Below, piece after piece: positions 43,977-53,283 of a DNA stretch of 64,000 nucleotides. The position numbers and the translations under genes are program-made. Under the pieces are notes generated by a model. That model was not told where the DNA came from and did no database searches. It saw only the letters and a list, made by a program, of their open reading frames with translations. The DNA is from Nostoc sp. FACHB-110 (GTDB lineage Bacteria > Cyanobacteriota > Cyanobacteriia > Cyanobacteriales > Nostocaceae): NCBI RefSeq assembly GCF_014697425.1, contig NZ_JACJRU010000002.1:186001-250000 (forward strand). The letters are read 5' to 3'. Position 1 is the first letter of the stretch. Each line of letters begins with the position of its first letter.

Positions 43977-44017
43977 AGGCCTGGTATTTCTCATAGTTGG
44001 TGAGAAATACCAGGCCT
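43977..44017 (-). terminator. 17-bp perfect hairpin after flv2
   Basis: AGGCCTGGTATTTCTCA (43977-43993) and its exact complement (44001-44017) with a 7-nt loop, 12 bp after the flv2 stop. A CTTTT-type tail follows on the minus strand and an AAAAAA run precedes it, so it fits a strong terminator of the flv operon. Confidence 0.85.
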
Positions 44018-44028
44018 CTGTCAGTTTT

Positions 44029-45765
44029 TTAATAAAAACTACCAGATTTGCGATGTTCAATAGCGGTTATTCCATCATTGGTTAGCATTTCTCCTTTATC
44101 TACTACTGCATAAATCAACCATCGATCGCCACATTCGAGTTGATTCTGTACAGTGCATTCTAAATAGGCTAATGCGTCATCCAAAATCAAACAACCATTA
44201 GCAGCAGTTTGGGTAGAGAGATTAGCAAATGGGTTATCGCCTAAAGTGCTGTTGCGAGAAAAGTAGCGGCGTACATTTCTGCCTTCTTTGAGAATATTCA
44301 GTACGAATTTATCACCAGGATGACGCATTAAATCAGCATTTTGCTCTTGGGAAATCGCCATCATAATTCCTGGTGGGTTAAAAGTAGCTTGTGATACCCA
44401 AGAAGTTAAGATGCCTTTATGGGTATTTTGCTCAAGCGTCGTGACAACACACAACGAACCAACTATTCGTCCTACCGCTTGTTCGGTACGGTCTACGTGT
44501 GCTTCTGTAATAACTTGGCGGGGAACACGGAGTTTTTTATTTTTTTTCAAAGTTTGGGCAAAGTTAGCACCTGCATCTTTACACTGTTGCAAGGTCTCAG
44601 CAGTAGGGCTAAAGCGTACCCGAATTGTTTCAAACCCTAAACTATAATTGGCATCTTGGAGTTTGCTTTCTAATAAATCAATAGCTTCACCACTCCAGCC
44701 GTAGGAACCAAAAACACCTGCTAATTTGGTTTTGGCGGCTGTTGACAGCACTATCCCCAAGGCGGTTTGAATTTGGGTGGGTGCATGACCACCTAAGGTG
44801 GGGGAACCGATAATAAAGCCATCGCAAGCTTCGATAAGGCGAGTGATTTGGGCCGTGTCTGCTAGTTCGCAGTCAATTGATTCTACATTAACGCCATTTT
44901 GAATTAATCCTTGAGCGATCGCATTTGCGACAATTGCCGTATTCCCATAGGCCGAAGCATACAGCAAAGCAACGCTAAATTCTTGGGATTTTTGCCCTTG
45001 ACACCATTGGCGATAATCGTAGGTAAAACGACTCAGGCTATAACGCACAACCGGGCCATGTGCTGGTGCATAATATCTTGCGTTTAAAGCTGTTAATTTA
45101 TCTAAAGCAACTTCAACTTGTTTGGCTTGGGCTGCATGAATACACTCAAAATAGTAACGGCGTTCTGCATCTAACTTTTTCCAGTCTTCATCAAAAAGGG
45201 TGTCTTCGCAGATATGTGCGCCAAAAAATTTGTCTGTGTAGAGAATTTTGCTGGCAGGATCGTAAGTACAGAGTCCATCTGCCCAACGGGGCGTTGGTAC
45301 AGTCATAAATGATAGATGATGTCCCTGTCCCAAATCTAGAGTATCTTCGGAACGTACGGCTTGAATGTGTGAGTCCCATTCGGGGAAGGTTGATTTTAAA
45401 GCATTGGCCGCTGGACGAGAACAAATTACTGTCGCTTGTGGTGCATAAGACAACAATACTTTGAGTGTGGCGCGGCGGTTGGGGTTGACGTGGTTGAGAA
45501 TGATGTAATCTAGCGTTGTTAAATCTAGATGTTGTTTTAATTCGTGAATGTAGATTTCGGTAAAAGATTCACCAGGAGGGTCAATTAAAGCTTTTTTATC
45601 GGCTTGAATTAAATAAGAATTAGCTGTAGTGCCTTTTTGACGGGAATATTCAACTTCAAATTTCAGCCTTTCCCAAGTACGCGATCGCAAAATGATTGTA
45701 TCTTGTCCAATTTCGGCAATCTGAACATCTCTAGGCCGACTGGGTGTGATAGTAGCAATTGACAT
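44029..45765 (-). CDS. flv2: Flavodiiron protein Flv2
   Basis: 578 residues in three parts: metallo-beta-lactamase-like diiron domain (about 30-250), flavodoxin (ALLYASAYGNTAIVANAIAQ onward), and flavin reductase-like C-terminus (LTSWVSQATFNPPGIM). The diiron motif HxExDH is changed to H92-V-N94-P-N96-R97, the loss of metal ligands typical of Flv1 and Flv2. Together with Flv4 it forms an O2/CO2-linked electron sink that protects photosystem II. The start at 45765 (MSIATITP) has an AGAGG box 6 nt upstream and is preferred to one five codons earlier. Last gene of the operon. Confidence 0.88.
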   Translation of the reverse strand: MSIATITPSRPRDVQIAEIGQDTIILRSRTWERLKFEVEYSRQKGTTANSYLIQADKKALIDPPGESFTEIYIHELKQHLDLTTLDYIILNHVNPNRRATLKVLLSYAPQATVICSRPAANALKSTFPEWDSHIQAVRSEDTLDLGQGHHLSFMTVPTPRWADGLCTYDPASKILYTDKFFGAHICEDTLFDEDWKKLDAERRYYFECIHAAQAKQVEVALDKLTALNARYYAPAHGPVVRYSLSRFTYDYRQWCQGQKSQEFSVALLYASAYGNTAIVANAIAQGLIQNGVNVESIDCELADTAQITRLIEACDGFIIGSPTLGGHAPTQIQTALGIVLSTAAKTKLAGVFGSYGWSGEAIDLLESKLQDANYSLGFETIRVRFSPTAETLQQCKDAGANFAQTLKKNKKLRVPRQVITEAHVDRTEQAVGRIVGSLCVVTTLEQNTHKGILTSWVSQATFNPPGIMMAISQEQNADLMRHPGDKFVLNILKEGRNVRRYFSRNSTLGDNPFANLSTQTAANGCLILDDALAYLECTVQNQLECGDRWLIYAVVDKGEMLTNDGITAIEHRKSGSFY

Positions 45766-45854
45766 AATAACCTCTACCAATTTTGGATTGAGAATACTAA
45801 TTTCTAAGTCATTCTAGACATTTGCAAAAAGGCTATGAGCAAGTAAAAAACCTG

Positions 45855-46376
45855 TCACTCTTGATAACTATTTGTCTGGGTTAAATTTTGATGTGGGCGA
45901 TTTTTTTTGTAGAATAAAGAGATTTTTTGTTCGGGATCGATCCCTTCAAATGTCGGTGGTAGCCAGACTCGGACGATTAAAAGAATTCCTAAAACTAATA
46001 AGAAGGCACAAGTCGCTAAAACTTGAGTCCAATTAGTTTCGAGTACACCTTTAACAATTACTTCGCGCAAGGCAGATACAATTGAAACTTCTACCGCTAC
46101 CCCAATAGATATGCGTTGTTCTTGTAAGTAAATAATCAATAGTCGGAACAACTCAACTAAAATCAACAAAAACAAAATATCGGCGGTGACAACTTGGAAG
46201 TTGAGAGGAGGAAGCAAAGAGAGAAACATATCTCTCACTTGAATTGCCATGAAGCTAAATAAGCCAATACACAGAGAAATTACAATCACATCTTGAATCA
46301 TCTCCAGGCTGCGCACAATCCGAATGCGATTAACTTCGTAAATGGTAACTGGGTTATTATCAACAGGCTTAAACAT
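45855..46376 (-). CDS. Sll0218-like membrane protein of the flv operon
   Basis: 173 residues with about four membrane helices (VIVISLCIGLFSFMAIQV, ILFLLILVELFRLLIIY, the helix before VLETNWTQ, and LATCAFLLVLGILLIVRV). Its place between flv4 and flv2 and its PsiE-like layout match Sll0218 of Synechocystis, which stabilises photosystem II complexes. The loop with Glu/Arg (ALREVIVKGVLE) is conserved in PsiE-like proteins. Located 89 bp upstream of flv2, suggesting one transcript. Confidence 0.82.
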   Translation of the reverse strand: MFKPVDNNPVTIYEVNRIRIVRSLEMIQDVIVISLCIGLFSFMAIQVRDMFLSLLPPLNFQVVTADILFLLILVELFRLLIIYLQEQRISIGVAVEVSIVSALREVIVKGVLETNWTQVLATCAFLLVLGILLIVRVWLPPTFEGIDPEQKISLFYKKNRPHQNLTQTNSYQE

Positions 46377-46378
46377 AG

Positions 46379-46558
46379 GAAGTGTGAAGTATGAAGTATG
46401 AAGTGTGAAGTGTGAAGTGTGAAGTGTGAAGTATGAAGTGTGAAGTGTGAAGAGCGTTATTAAATTAATGATTGAGGTAAATGAAACGAGATTTTATTAA
46501 TTAGTAACGCTAAATGAAATCTTGCATTTGAGACTTCATACTTCACACTTCATACTTT
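46379..46558. repeat. Heptamer tandem repeats in inverted orientation
   Basis: About ten head-to-tail GAAGTGT/GAAGTAT heptamers (46379-46452), then an 80-bp spacer, then CTTCATACTTCACACTTCATA (46533-46558), the reverse complement of the same unit. The arms can form one long hairpin between flv4 and the sll0218-like gene. Short tandem heptamers are a hallmark of heterocystous cyanobacteria. Confidence 0.85.
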
Positions 46559-46560
46559 AT

Positions 46561-48291
46561 TTAGTAGTGATTACCAATTTTGCGGTGATGAACGGCGGTG
46601 AGTGCATTGATTTTGGCGACTCTTCCGGTTTGGACGGTGCTATAAATCACCCAATGATCGCCACAATCCATGCGGCTGGTGATTTCACATTCCATGTAAG
46701 CTAAAGCGTCAGCCAGAATGGGACAATCATTGCTAGCTGGATAGGTTTTGATCCCTGCAAAGCGATCGCCTCCTGGCGGAAAACGCTTGAGGAAGTGTTT
46801 CATATAGCTTTGGTAGTTTCCTTCTTCTAGGACGTTTAAAATAAAGCGATCGCCTATGTGCATTAAAGATTCAATGGCGCGTTCTTTCGCTACCGCAATG
46901 GCGACTCCTAAAGGACTGACGCTGGCTTGTGTCACCCAAGAAGCAAACATGGCACTTTGGATTTCGGCTTTTTTGGCGGTGATAATATATAAGCCTGTGC
47001 TAATGCGTCCAAGGGCTTTTTCTAAATCAGTGTTGATGGATTTGATTTGTTTAATGGTGCGATCGCGGTTTAACCATAATCCGATATCTGTTCCGGCTTC
47101 ATCACACAATTGTTCTGTGGCTCTGGAGGGAGTTTCTTTAATTAAAATTGGGGGAAAGGCTTCTGTTAATCCAATCTCTTGAAACTTGTTACGTAAAGGA
47201 TACACTGGTTCATCTTCACCACCACCTGACTCAAATAAACCAATCGCTTGTTTATGATGAGCCGCAGCTAATATGGTATTCAATGCTGTTTGTGCGGCTA
47301 TAGCAGATTGTGGTGGCATTCCGATAGCTAAACCCGCAGCTTGTGAGACTAATTCTCGGATTTCTTGCGGTTCAGTGTTATTTAAAGGAACTAATTCAAC
47401 TACTACTTCAGTTCTAGTAATACCATGTGCAATGTAACGCGCTATAGTCTCACTGTAACCGTAATCTTCTGTATAAAATAAAGCAACAAATTGCTCTGTT
47501 TTTGTTTGTTCTAAACTCCAAGTTTGATAGCGGTCTAGCCATTCGGCAAGATGATGCTTTAATAATGGCCCGTGACCTGTAGCAACTGTAGAAATTTCTA
47601 ACTTTTCGATACGTTTTAAAGCGGCTAAAACAGAGCGAGCATTTGGCCCCATTAAGCAGTCATAGTAATAATGAAAATCTTCTTCGATGATGTCTAAATT
47701 TTCATCGAATGTATGGTCATCACAATAGTGCATCCCAAATACATCACAGGTGAAGAGAGTACCTGTTTTGTGGTCGTAAGTAAAGATTGTATCTGGCCAG
47801 TGGAGGTTAGGAGCCGAGATAAATTCTAACTCATGCCCATGACCTAAATCTAAGCGATCGCCACTTTTTACTGTAATCGATTTAAATGGCTGGTGAACCA
47901 TATTCTCCAAAAATTGAATCGCCACCTTTGCACCCACAACAGTAATATCTGGTGCTAATCGCAAGATATCTTTGACTAATCCACTGTGGTCTGGTTCTGT
48001 GTGACTGATAATTAAATAATCTATATTTGTTGGCTCAATTAATCCTATTAATATCTCCAAGTACAATTGCTCGAACTTACGGTGTGAAGTGTCAATTAAA
48101 GCAATTTTTTCACCTTGAATTAAAAAAGAATTATATGTTGTGCCATTACGTAACCCAAATTCGACATCAAAACGCTCTCTGTCCCAATCAAGGCAACGAA
48201 TAGCCGTAGTTTGTGTGGCAATTTCAATAGTTTGGATAGTTAAACGTGATGGATTAGAAAGAATTGAAGTATTTTCTGTAAGTGTAACCAT
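46561..48291 (-). CDS. flv4: Flavodiiron protein Flv4
   Basis: 576 residues: diiron beta-lactamase-like domain (about 30-260), flavodoxin domain (VALFYTEDYGYSETIARYIA) and flavin reductase domain (ASWVTQASVSPLGVAIAV). The diiron motif is intact: H97-T-E99-P-D101-H102, then a His in FGMHYCDD and GHGPLL. Intact ligands together with an Flv2-type partner and an Sll0218-like gene identify Flv4. First gene of flv4-sll0218-flv2; GGAG lies 8 nt before the ATG. In Synechocystis the operon is induced by low CO2 and high light and has an antisense RNA; any such RNA here is untested. Confidence 0.9.
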   Translation of the reverse strand: MVTLTENTSILSNPSRLTIQTIEIATQTTAIRCLDWDRERFDVEFGLRNGTTYNSFLIQGEKIALIDTSHRKFEQLYLEILIGLIEPTNIDYLIISHTEPDHSGLVKDILRLAPDITVVGAKVAIQFLENMVHQPFKSITVKSGDRLDLGHGHELEFISAPNLHWPDTIFTYDHKTGTLFTCDVFGMHYCDDHTFDENLDIIEEDFHYYYDCLMGPNARSVLAALKRIEKLEISTVATGHGPLLKHHLAEWLDRYQTWSLEQTKTEQFVALFYTEDYGYSETIARYIAHGITRTEVVVELVPLNNTEPQEIRELVSQAAGLAIGMPPQSAIAAQTALNTILAAAHHKQAIGLFESGGGEDEPVYPLRNKFQEIGLTEAFPPILIKETPSRATEQLCDEAGTDIGLWLNRDRTIKQIKSINTDLEKALGRISTGLYIITAKKAEIQSAMFASWVTQASVSPLGVAIAVAKERAIESLMHIGDRFILNVLEEGNYQSYMKHFLKRFPPGGDRFAGIKTYPASNDCPILADALAYMECEITSRMDCGDHWVIYSTVQTGRVAKINALTAVHHRKIGNHY

Positions 48292-48578
48292 TGGGTTTCT
48301 CCAAAAATAAATTTATCTGGAGCGAATCTGCTTACTCCTATATTGGACTGTTATCTTGATTTGGTAAAATGCCAATTTCTAAAGCCAATCATCAGAAAGA
48401 TTTATTTATTATTAAGCTTGCTTTACCATTGCAATGAATCAATGTTTATCATTATGTTTATGCTGATTAATTAAAACAGTTGAGATAAAATATAGCAGGA
48501 CTAAATAATTGGTTAAAAAACGTACCCCCACTTCCACAACTAGTTTATAAATCAAATAAGATTGGTATATAAGTCTTC

Positions 48579-49535
48579 ATGACCTCAATTTTTCTTCCCC
48601 CCCCAACACAGCAAATTGATAACAACATTACTCAAAATGCTGGGGTCAAACTATCTGTGCTACGTCTCGACCTCATGCACCCGTGGGTTAACGGTAATAA
48701 GTGGTATAAGCTGAAATACAATCTGTTGGAGGCGCAAGAAAAACATTTCACAACATTGCTGACATTTGGCGGTGCTTATTCTAATCACATCTTTGCCACC
48801 GCCGCCGCAAGTAAACTATTTGGATTTAAGACAATTGGTGTCATCCGTGGTGAACAGACAAGTCCATTGAATTCAACTTTGAGTTTTGCTGTCCAACAAG
48901 GTATGCAACTGGTGTATCTTGACCGAACAACTTACAGACAACGCCACACTCAAAAATTACAAGCAGATTTGCGTGAACGTTTTGGTGATGTATTTATTAT
49001 TCCTGAGGGTGGATGTAACTTAAATGGTGTGCTTGGTTGTACAGAAATACTTCAACAAGCAGAGGATTTTGACGTTGTTTGCGTTGCTTGTGGAACTGGT
49101 ACTACTTTTGCGGGAATTTTACTGTCACTCACTCAAAAACAAAGAGCAATCGCTTTTCCTGTTCTCAAACATGGTGAATTTCTCAAACAAGAAATTGCCA
49201 CTCTATTGCAAAATTATTTAGATGCTGATTTACCTGTACCAAATCAACCTGCGTGTGCGTGGGAATTAATTTGTGATTATCACTTTGGTGGTTATGCCAA
49301 GGTAAACAATGAATTACTAAATTTTAGCCAGCAATTTCAACAAGCACATGGTGTATCGTTAGATTATGTATACACTGCCAAAATGTTTTATGGCGTGATA
49401 GATTTATTAAAGCAGGGATTTTTTAGTAAAGGCGATCGCATTCTCCTAATACACACAGGCGGCTTACAAGGTAATATAGGTATAGAGAATCCCCAGAGAA
49501 TAAAAATAGGCCCTATACCTAGCTTTAAGGATTAA
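48579..49535 (+). CDS. ACC deaminase/D-cysteine desulfhydrase family protein
   Basis: 318 residues of the PLP-dependent fold-type II family: GNKWYKLKYNLLEA with the PLP Lys (NGNKWYK), LTFGGAYSNHIFATAAA, FIIPEGGCN, and VACGTGTTFAG for phosphate binding. Members deaminate 1-aminocyclopropane-1-carboxylate or split D-cysteine to pyruvate, H2S and ammonia; the latter is commoner in bacteria. Divergent from flv4 with a 287-bp gap. Substrate not decided by eye. Confidence 0.82.
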   Translation: MTSIFLPPPTQQIDNNITQNAGVKLSVLRLDLMHPWVNGNKWYKLKYNLLEAQEKHFTTLLTFGGAYSNHIFATAAASKLFGFKTIGVIRGEQTSPLNSTLSFAVQQGMQLVYLDRTTYRQRHTQKLQADLRERFGDVFIIPEGGCNLNGVLGCTEILQQAEDFDVVCVACGTGTTFAGILLSLTQKQRAIAFPVLKHGEFLKQEIATLLQNYLDADLPVPNQPACAWELICDYHFGGYAKVNNELLNFSQQFQQAHGVSLDYVYTAKMFYGVIDLLKQGFFSKGDRILLIHTGGLQGNIGIENPQRIKIGPIPSFKD

Positions 49536-49575
49536 ATTTTATACTTGAATTAGTTGAAATATGCTGTATTTTCAA

Positions 49576-50361
49576 TTAGTTGTTATTCATAATATTCATC
49601 ATGGCTGATGTCGATAAACCGACACAAGCCGCTAATTCTTCCAAAGCTATTTGTTCTCGTGCATTACTATTAAGCATTTCGGTTGCTGCTGCTACATACT
49701 CAACATTAGCAAGACTTTGGAGCTTTTCAGGAGTTTGAGCATTAAGACTTGCTATCTGCTCATTATTAGTAAAATTTTGCATTCTATAAGCTGCGATTTG
49801 CACAGCTTGACGAGCCTGGATATAAGCCAAATATTGGCGAATAACCGTTAGTCTTTTTTGTTGTTTAGCTTCATTTAAACGAGCTTGGAATATTGGTTTT
49901 TGTTCAAAAGCACTAATTAACTTGATGGGGTCAAGGGTAATGCTTAAATACAAACTATTTTCTCTTTCTTCAGATGTATGCTCAAGCGCGTTGTAATTTG
50001 TAGTAGTTAAAGAAGGAGATAATTCTATAGATACAACGTCCTGAAAAGCACGCCATCCAGTAGCTGATTTTGCATCTAGTACTTCAGAAGAATTACGCTC
50101 GGCAATAGTTACTAATCGTTCAATAATTTTGATATCATTTTGTGTAAGATGAGTTTGGAGTAATTCTAAATTTTCTCCTGGGTTTGGTTGCTGCTCAGAT
50201 GCAACTATCGGTAAACAATAACCAACAATTAATATAGAAACGAAAAAGGTAAAGTAGTAACTAAAAAAGTAATCATATTTTATATTGAATACTGCTAAAG
50301 ATTGCCTCATTAATGCAGATATTTGCGTGAAATTTTTCCTGGATATGTTTTTACAAAGCAT
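49576..50361 (-). CDS. Exported TolC-like helical protein
   Basis: 261 residues: a hydrophobic signal segment (about 35-55, FVSILIVGYCLPIVA), then two long helical stretches (NDIKIIERLVTIAERNSSEV and AFEQKPIFQARLNEAKQQKR) reminiscent of one half of a TolC-type outer-membrane efflux protein. It is too short to be a full TolC. It may be a periplasmic coiled-coil partner. Located just left of the biosynthetic operon's terminal repeat, so an export link is possible but unproven. Confidence 0.45.
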   Translation of the reverse strand: MLCKNISRKNFTQISALMRQSLAVFNIKYDYFFSYYFTFFVSILIVGYCLPIVASEQQPNPGENLELLQTHLTQNDIKIIERLVTIAERNSSEVLDAKSATGWRAFQDVVSIELSPSLTTTNYNALEHTSEERENSLYLSITLDPIKLISAFEQKPIFQARLNEAKQQKRLTVIRQYLAYIQARQAVQIAAYRMQNFTNNEQIASLNAQTPEKLQSLANVEYVAAATEMLNSNAREQIALEELAACVGLSTSAMMNIMNNN

Positions 50362-50445
50362 CGACCTATTTAGGTTATCGAAATAGAATACAGGAGTCAG
50401 GAGGCAGAATTTAGTATGTATTCTGTGCGAGTAGCAGATGAATAA

Positions 50446-50563
50446 CTAGTACAACAAGGCAAAAGGAAAAAGGCAAAAGGAAAAAGAAAGAATAACGATG
50501 CCACAAGCCTTTTAGCAATCTCTTATGGTCTATAGTCTGTTTATTTACGCCGACCTGTACTAG
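50446..50563 (-). repeat. MITE-like dispersed repeat, copy 2
   Basis: 118 bp bounded by CTAGTACA (50446-50453) and TGTACTAG (50556-50563). Its reverse complement shares the GGCGTAAATAAACAGAC and GCTAAAAGGCTTGTG words and the TTTTGCCTT-rich tract with the copy at 6251-6354, with small insertions. It lies in the noncoding gap between the exported protein and MbtH genes. Confidence 0.7.
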
Positions 50564-50600
50564 GTTGACAACACCCAGCACATTTACAATTTATTTGTAT

Positions 50601-50636
50601 TCAATCAGTCGGGGAAAAAGACCCCCGACTGATTGA
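50601..50636 (-). terminator. Terminal hairpin of the NRPS/PKS operon
   Basis: TCAATCAGTCGGGG (50601-50614) and its exact 14-bp complement (50623-50636), 8-nt loop, 6 bp after the MbtH stop. No T-run follows, but stem strength and position support it as the end of the biosynthetic operon. Confidence 0.75.
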
Positions 50637-50642
50637 TGCTGA

Positions 50643-50867
50643 TTAATCTTGGTTTGATGATTCTTCCATTTTCTTCCTTAAACTTAAAGGTCTCATATCA
50701 GTCCAAATTTCTTTAATGTATTCTAAACATTCTGATTTGCTGCCAGTTTTACCTGCATCTTTCCAACCAAGGGCATTTTCTCGGTAAGCAGGCCAAATGG
50801 AATATTGTTCTTCGTCATTCACGACAACTTTGTAAATTGTTGTATCTTCACTATGTTCTCTATTCAT
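50643..50867 (-). CDS. MbtH family protein
   Basis: 74 residues with the MbtH signature: YKVVVNDEEQYSIWPA, and the last helix with ALGWKDAGKTGSKSECLEYI and DMRPLSL. MbtH-like proteins bind NRPS adenylation domains and are needed for their folding or activity. Last gene of the operon, 93 bp from the methyltransferase, so it probably serves the Asn-like A domain of this cluster. Confidence 0.95.
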   Translation of the reverse strand: MNREHSEDTTIYKVVVNDEEQYSIWPAYRENALGWKDAGKTGSKSECLEYIKEIWTDMRPLSLRKKMEESSNQD

Positions 50868-50960
50868 TGTTATTTACCATTAGTCAGTTAAAAAGTTTTC
50901 GGTTGTTTCTCTTGAGGAATAAGTTTTTACATCAAATAGGTTTGCTACATGCTGCTTGTT

Positions 50961-51716
50961 TTATCTTTTACGCGCAACAAAGTACACAAAATCATCAGAT
51001 TCTGTTAACTCTAAATCCCCGTGACAATTATAGACATTGATTTCGGTAAATCCTACCTTTTCGAGAATATATTCAATTTCTGGTTGGGAGTAACCTTTAA
51101 CTGGGCAAATAAGGTTTGAACGTTGCCAACCTGTTTCCAATAGATAAAATATGGCTAATTTTAAACAACTGGTGTTACTTTCATGATTGTGACTTCTAGA
51201 TATGGCTAAAGCGTAGTCATCTTCAATGTAGCCTTCAACAAGAGTACCTTGCTCATCGTGTATCTGATAAGCTTTATCCAAATTTAAATCGAATAAAAAC
51301 CAGCTATTTTCCTGCAAGGCTGCATACACATTTTCAAAAACTTTTTTCAGTTCGTCAATATTCAAAATATGGTTTAAGCCTGCACTTGTAGAAATCACTG
51401 CATCGAAAGTAGATGGTAATTGAAATGAACGTGCATCATCTACAATAAATTTCCCACTAGGTGCAGTCTTTCGGGCATAGTCTATCATCTTTTGCGAGTT
51501 ATCTATGCCAGTTAGTTCATAGCCTTTAGCTATGAGATGTTGTGCTACTTGCCCTGTACCACAACATAGGTCTAGTATATTTGCTTGATGAGGTAGATGT
51601 TTTAATAGTAGTTTTTCTAAAATTTGTAATCTCGGACTGCAATATCTAACACCTAATGTTTTGTGATAAATCCAAGCCCAAGCATCATATTCAGAATATG
51701 TATTTAATAAAGTCAT
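50961..51716 (-). CDS. SAM-dependent methyltransferase
   Basis: 251 residues with class I SAM motifs: ILDLCCGTGQVAQHL (motif I), ELTGIDNSQKMI (motif II), FDAVISTSAGLNHI (post II). The C-terminal part (ETGWQRSNLICPVKGYS) resembles enzymes methylating small molecules or peptide-bound side chains. Within the NRPS/PKS operon, so it probably tailors the product by N-, O- or C-methylation; the position is unknown. Confidence 0.85.
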   Translation of the reverse strand: MTLLNTYSEYDAWAWIYHKTLGVRYCSPRLQILEKLLLKHLPHQANILDLCCGTGQVAQHLIAKGYELTGIDNSQKMIDYARKTAPSGKFIVDDARSFQLPSTFDAVISTSAGLNHILNIDELKKVFENVYAALQENSWFLFDLNLDKAYQIHDEQGTLVEGYIEDDYALAISRSHNHESNTSCLKLAIFYLLETGWQRSNLICPVKGYSQPEIEYILEKVGFTEINVYNCHGDLELTESDDFVYFVARKR

Positions 51717-51790
51717 GAAAATTTTCTCCTTGTTCTCTGAGGATCGTTGCAGAATTAAACTTAAGCTGTACTATTTACATAACTACAAAG

Positions 51791-53239
51791 TTAAGTATTT
51801 AAAAAGCCACCTTCTCTAAGAGCATTTACACTATCTTTTACAGTTTGAACAATGAAGTCAATATCTTGTGGTGTATGTGCTTGCGAGAAAAAACCATCAC
51901 CTTTGGGCATGAGAACTCCTCGAGAAATCATGTGTTTAAATATGAGTTGCAGACCTATAAAAAAGGTAGGGTCTTGAAGAAACTCCGAAGTTTCTAACAA
52001 ATTAACATTGAAAAATGAGCCAAAATTTGACAATTGAATAGGTAAATTTTCTTTGTCAAAGTAAATATTCATTCTGTCTATAAATTGGGAAGTAGTTTGG
52101 TTTAACTTGTCTTGTAAGGTTGAGCCTTGAACTTTTAAATATTGCAATAAAGCACGCGCCGCAGCTAAAGAGAAAGAATGTCTACAGTAACTTGTTCCAG
52201 ACCAGGTAGTTGGTACATCGGGAGAAGACATATCACCATAATTCCACATACCCCCATCAATGGTATCCAGATAAATAGCTTTACCTGCTACTGCGGCTAA
52301 GGGCATACCACCACCAACGATTTTTCCGTAGGTGGCGATGTCGGCGGTAACGCCAAACCATGCTTGCGCGCCACCTGGATGAATGCGGAAGCCAGTATTC
52401 ATTTCATCGAAAATTAATGCTATGCCTAATGTTTGCGTTAATTGTCGCAGTTGGTGAATAAAGACTGTGGGTTGAAAACCTAGGCGGTGTTGCTGTACAG
52501 GTTCGACAAGAACAGCAGCTAATTCTTGCTGATAGATTTTAATGATTTCTAACGACTCAGGACTGCCATATTCTAAAACCAAGACATCTTCGGCGGTATT
52601 GGGTGTGACTCCTGGATACTCGGGAATTCCTGTAGGATGATTACTATCTGAGGTTTGGGCTTTTACTAAAGTTCCATCAAAAATGCCATGATACGAACCA
52701 GAAAATAGAGCAATTTTGTGACGATTTGTTGCGGCTCTGGCTGTGCGTAGTGCGAGCATGATTGCTTCTGTACCTACACTACAAAAAGCTACTCGTTCCA
52801 TTCCCGTTAGTTCTGAGATTAACTCTGCAACTTCACCTGCTAAGGCTGCTTGTGGGCCGCTTTGTATGCCATGTTCTAGTTGCTGGGCGATCGCTTTTTT
52901 GATAAATGGTGGATTATAACCGCATAAGTGTATGCCATATCCACCAGTCAGGTCTATATATTCATTACCATCAACATCCCACATTCTGGAGCCTAGAGAA
53001 CGTTCGGTCAAAATAGGATAAAACATTTCTTTTAAAAGAAGATTAAATCCTACAGCACCCCTATTATTGGCAAAAACATGACGATATTTTTGAGCCAGTT
53101 GTTTTGATGTTTTGGTGCGTTGAGTGTAACGCGTAATTAATGTTTCTAAATGCTGTTGTTGACGAGGATTAAATTCTATTTCTACAGCTTGATGTGTGGT
53201 TGCAGCAGTTGGATGATTTTTAGTTTGGGTGGTATCCAT
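51791..53239 (-). CDS. Class III aminotransferase (GSA-AM type)
   Basis: 482 residues, PLP-dependent fold type I, closely related to the aminotransferase domain inside the neighbouring PKS: both share the block SRMWDVDGNEYIDLTGGYG-like start, RVAFCSVGTEAIMLALRTAR, LFSGSYHGIFD, VLVEPVQ and TYGKIVGGGMPLAAVAG with the PLP Lys. Such enzymes, related to glutamate-1-semialdehyde aminomutase, add an amino group at a ketone in PKS/NRPS products. A free-standing copy beside a fused one suggests a second amination or a backup. Confidence 0.88.
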   Translation of the reverse strand: MDTTQTKNHPTAATTHQAVEIEFNPRQQQHLETLITRYTQRTKTSKQLAQKYRHVFANNRGAVGFNLLLKEMFYPILTERSLGSRMWDVDGNEYIDLTGGYGIHLCGYNPPFIKKAIAQQLEHGIQSGPQAALAGEVAELISELTGMERVAFCSVGTEAIMLALRTARAATNRHKIALFSGSYHGIFDGTLVKAQTSDSNHPTGIPEYPGVTPNTAEDVLVLEYGSPESLEIIKIYQQELAAVLVEPVQQHRLGFQPTVFIHQLRQLTQTLGIALIFDEMNTGFRIHPGGAQAWFGVTADIATYGKIVGGGMPLAAVAGKAIYLDTIDGGMWNYGDMSSPDVPTTWSGTSYCRHSFSLAAARALLQYLKVQGSTLQDKLNQTTSQFIDRMNIYFDKENLPIQLSNFGSFFNVNLLETSEFLQDPTFFIGLQLIFKHMISRGVLMPKGDGFFSQAHTPQDIDFIVQTVKDSVNALREGGFLNT

Positions 53240-53283
53240 AACATCTGAATTTGTAGTGAATGTGAGGAGAATTTATAGTTGTG

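Noticed and set aside
43860..44060. Intact 66-residue gene
   Set aside because: Only the last 34 residues match anything (IS5 transposase end); the first part is translated terminator hairpin and overlaps flv2.
46379..46558. CRISPR-like array
   Set aside because: The units are 7-bp tandem heptamers with no spacers; this is a short tandem repeat, not a CRISPR.
44029..48291. Flv1/Flv3 pair
   Set aside because: The membrane gene between the two and the order intact-diiron then altered-diiron match flv4-sll0218-flv2 instead.
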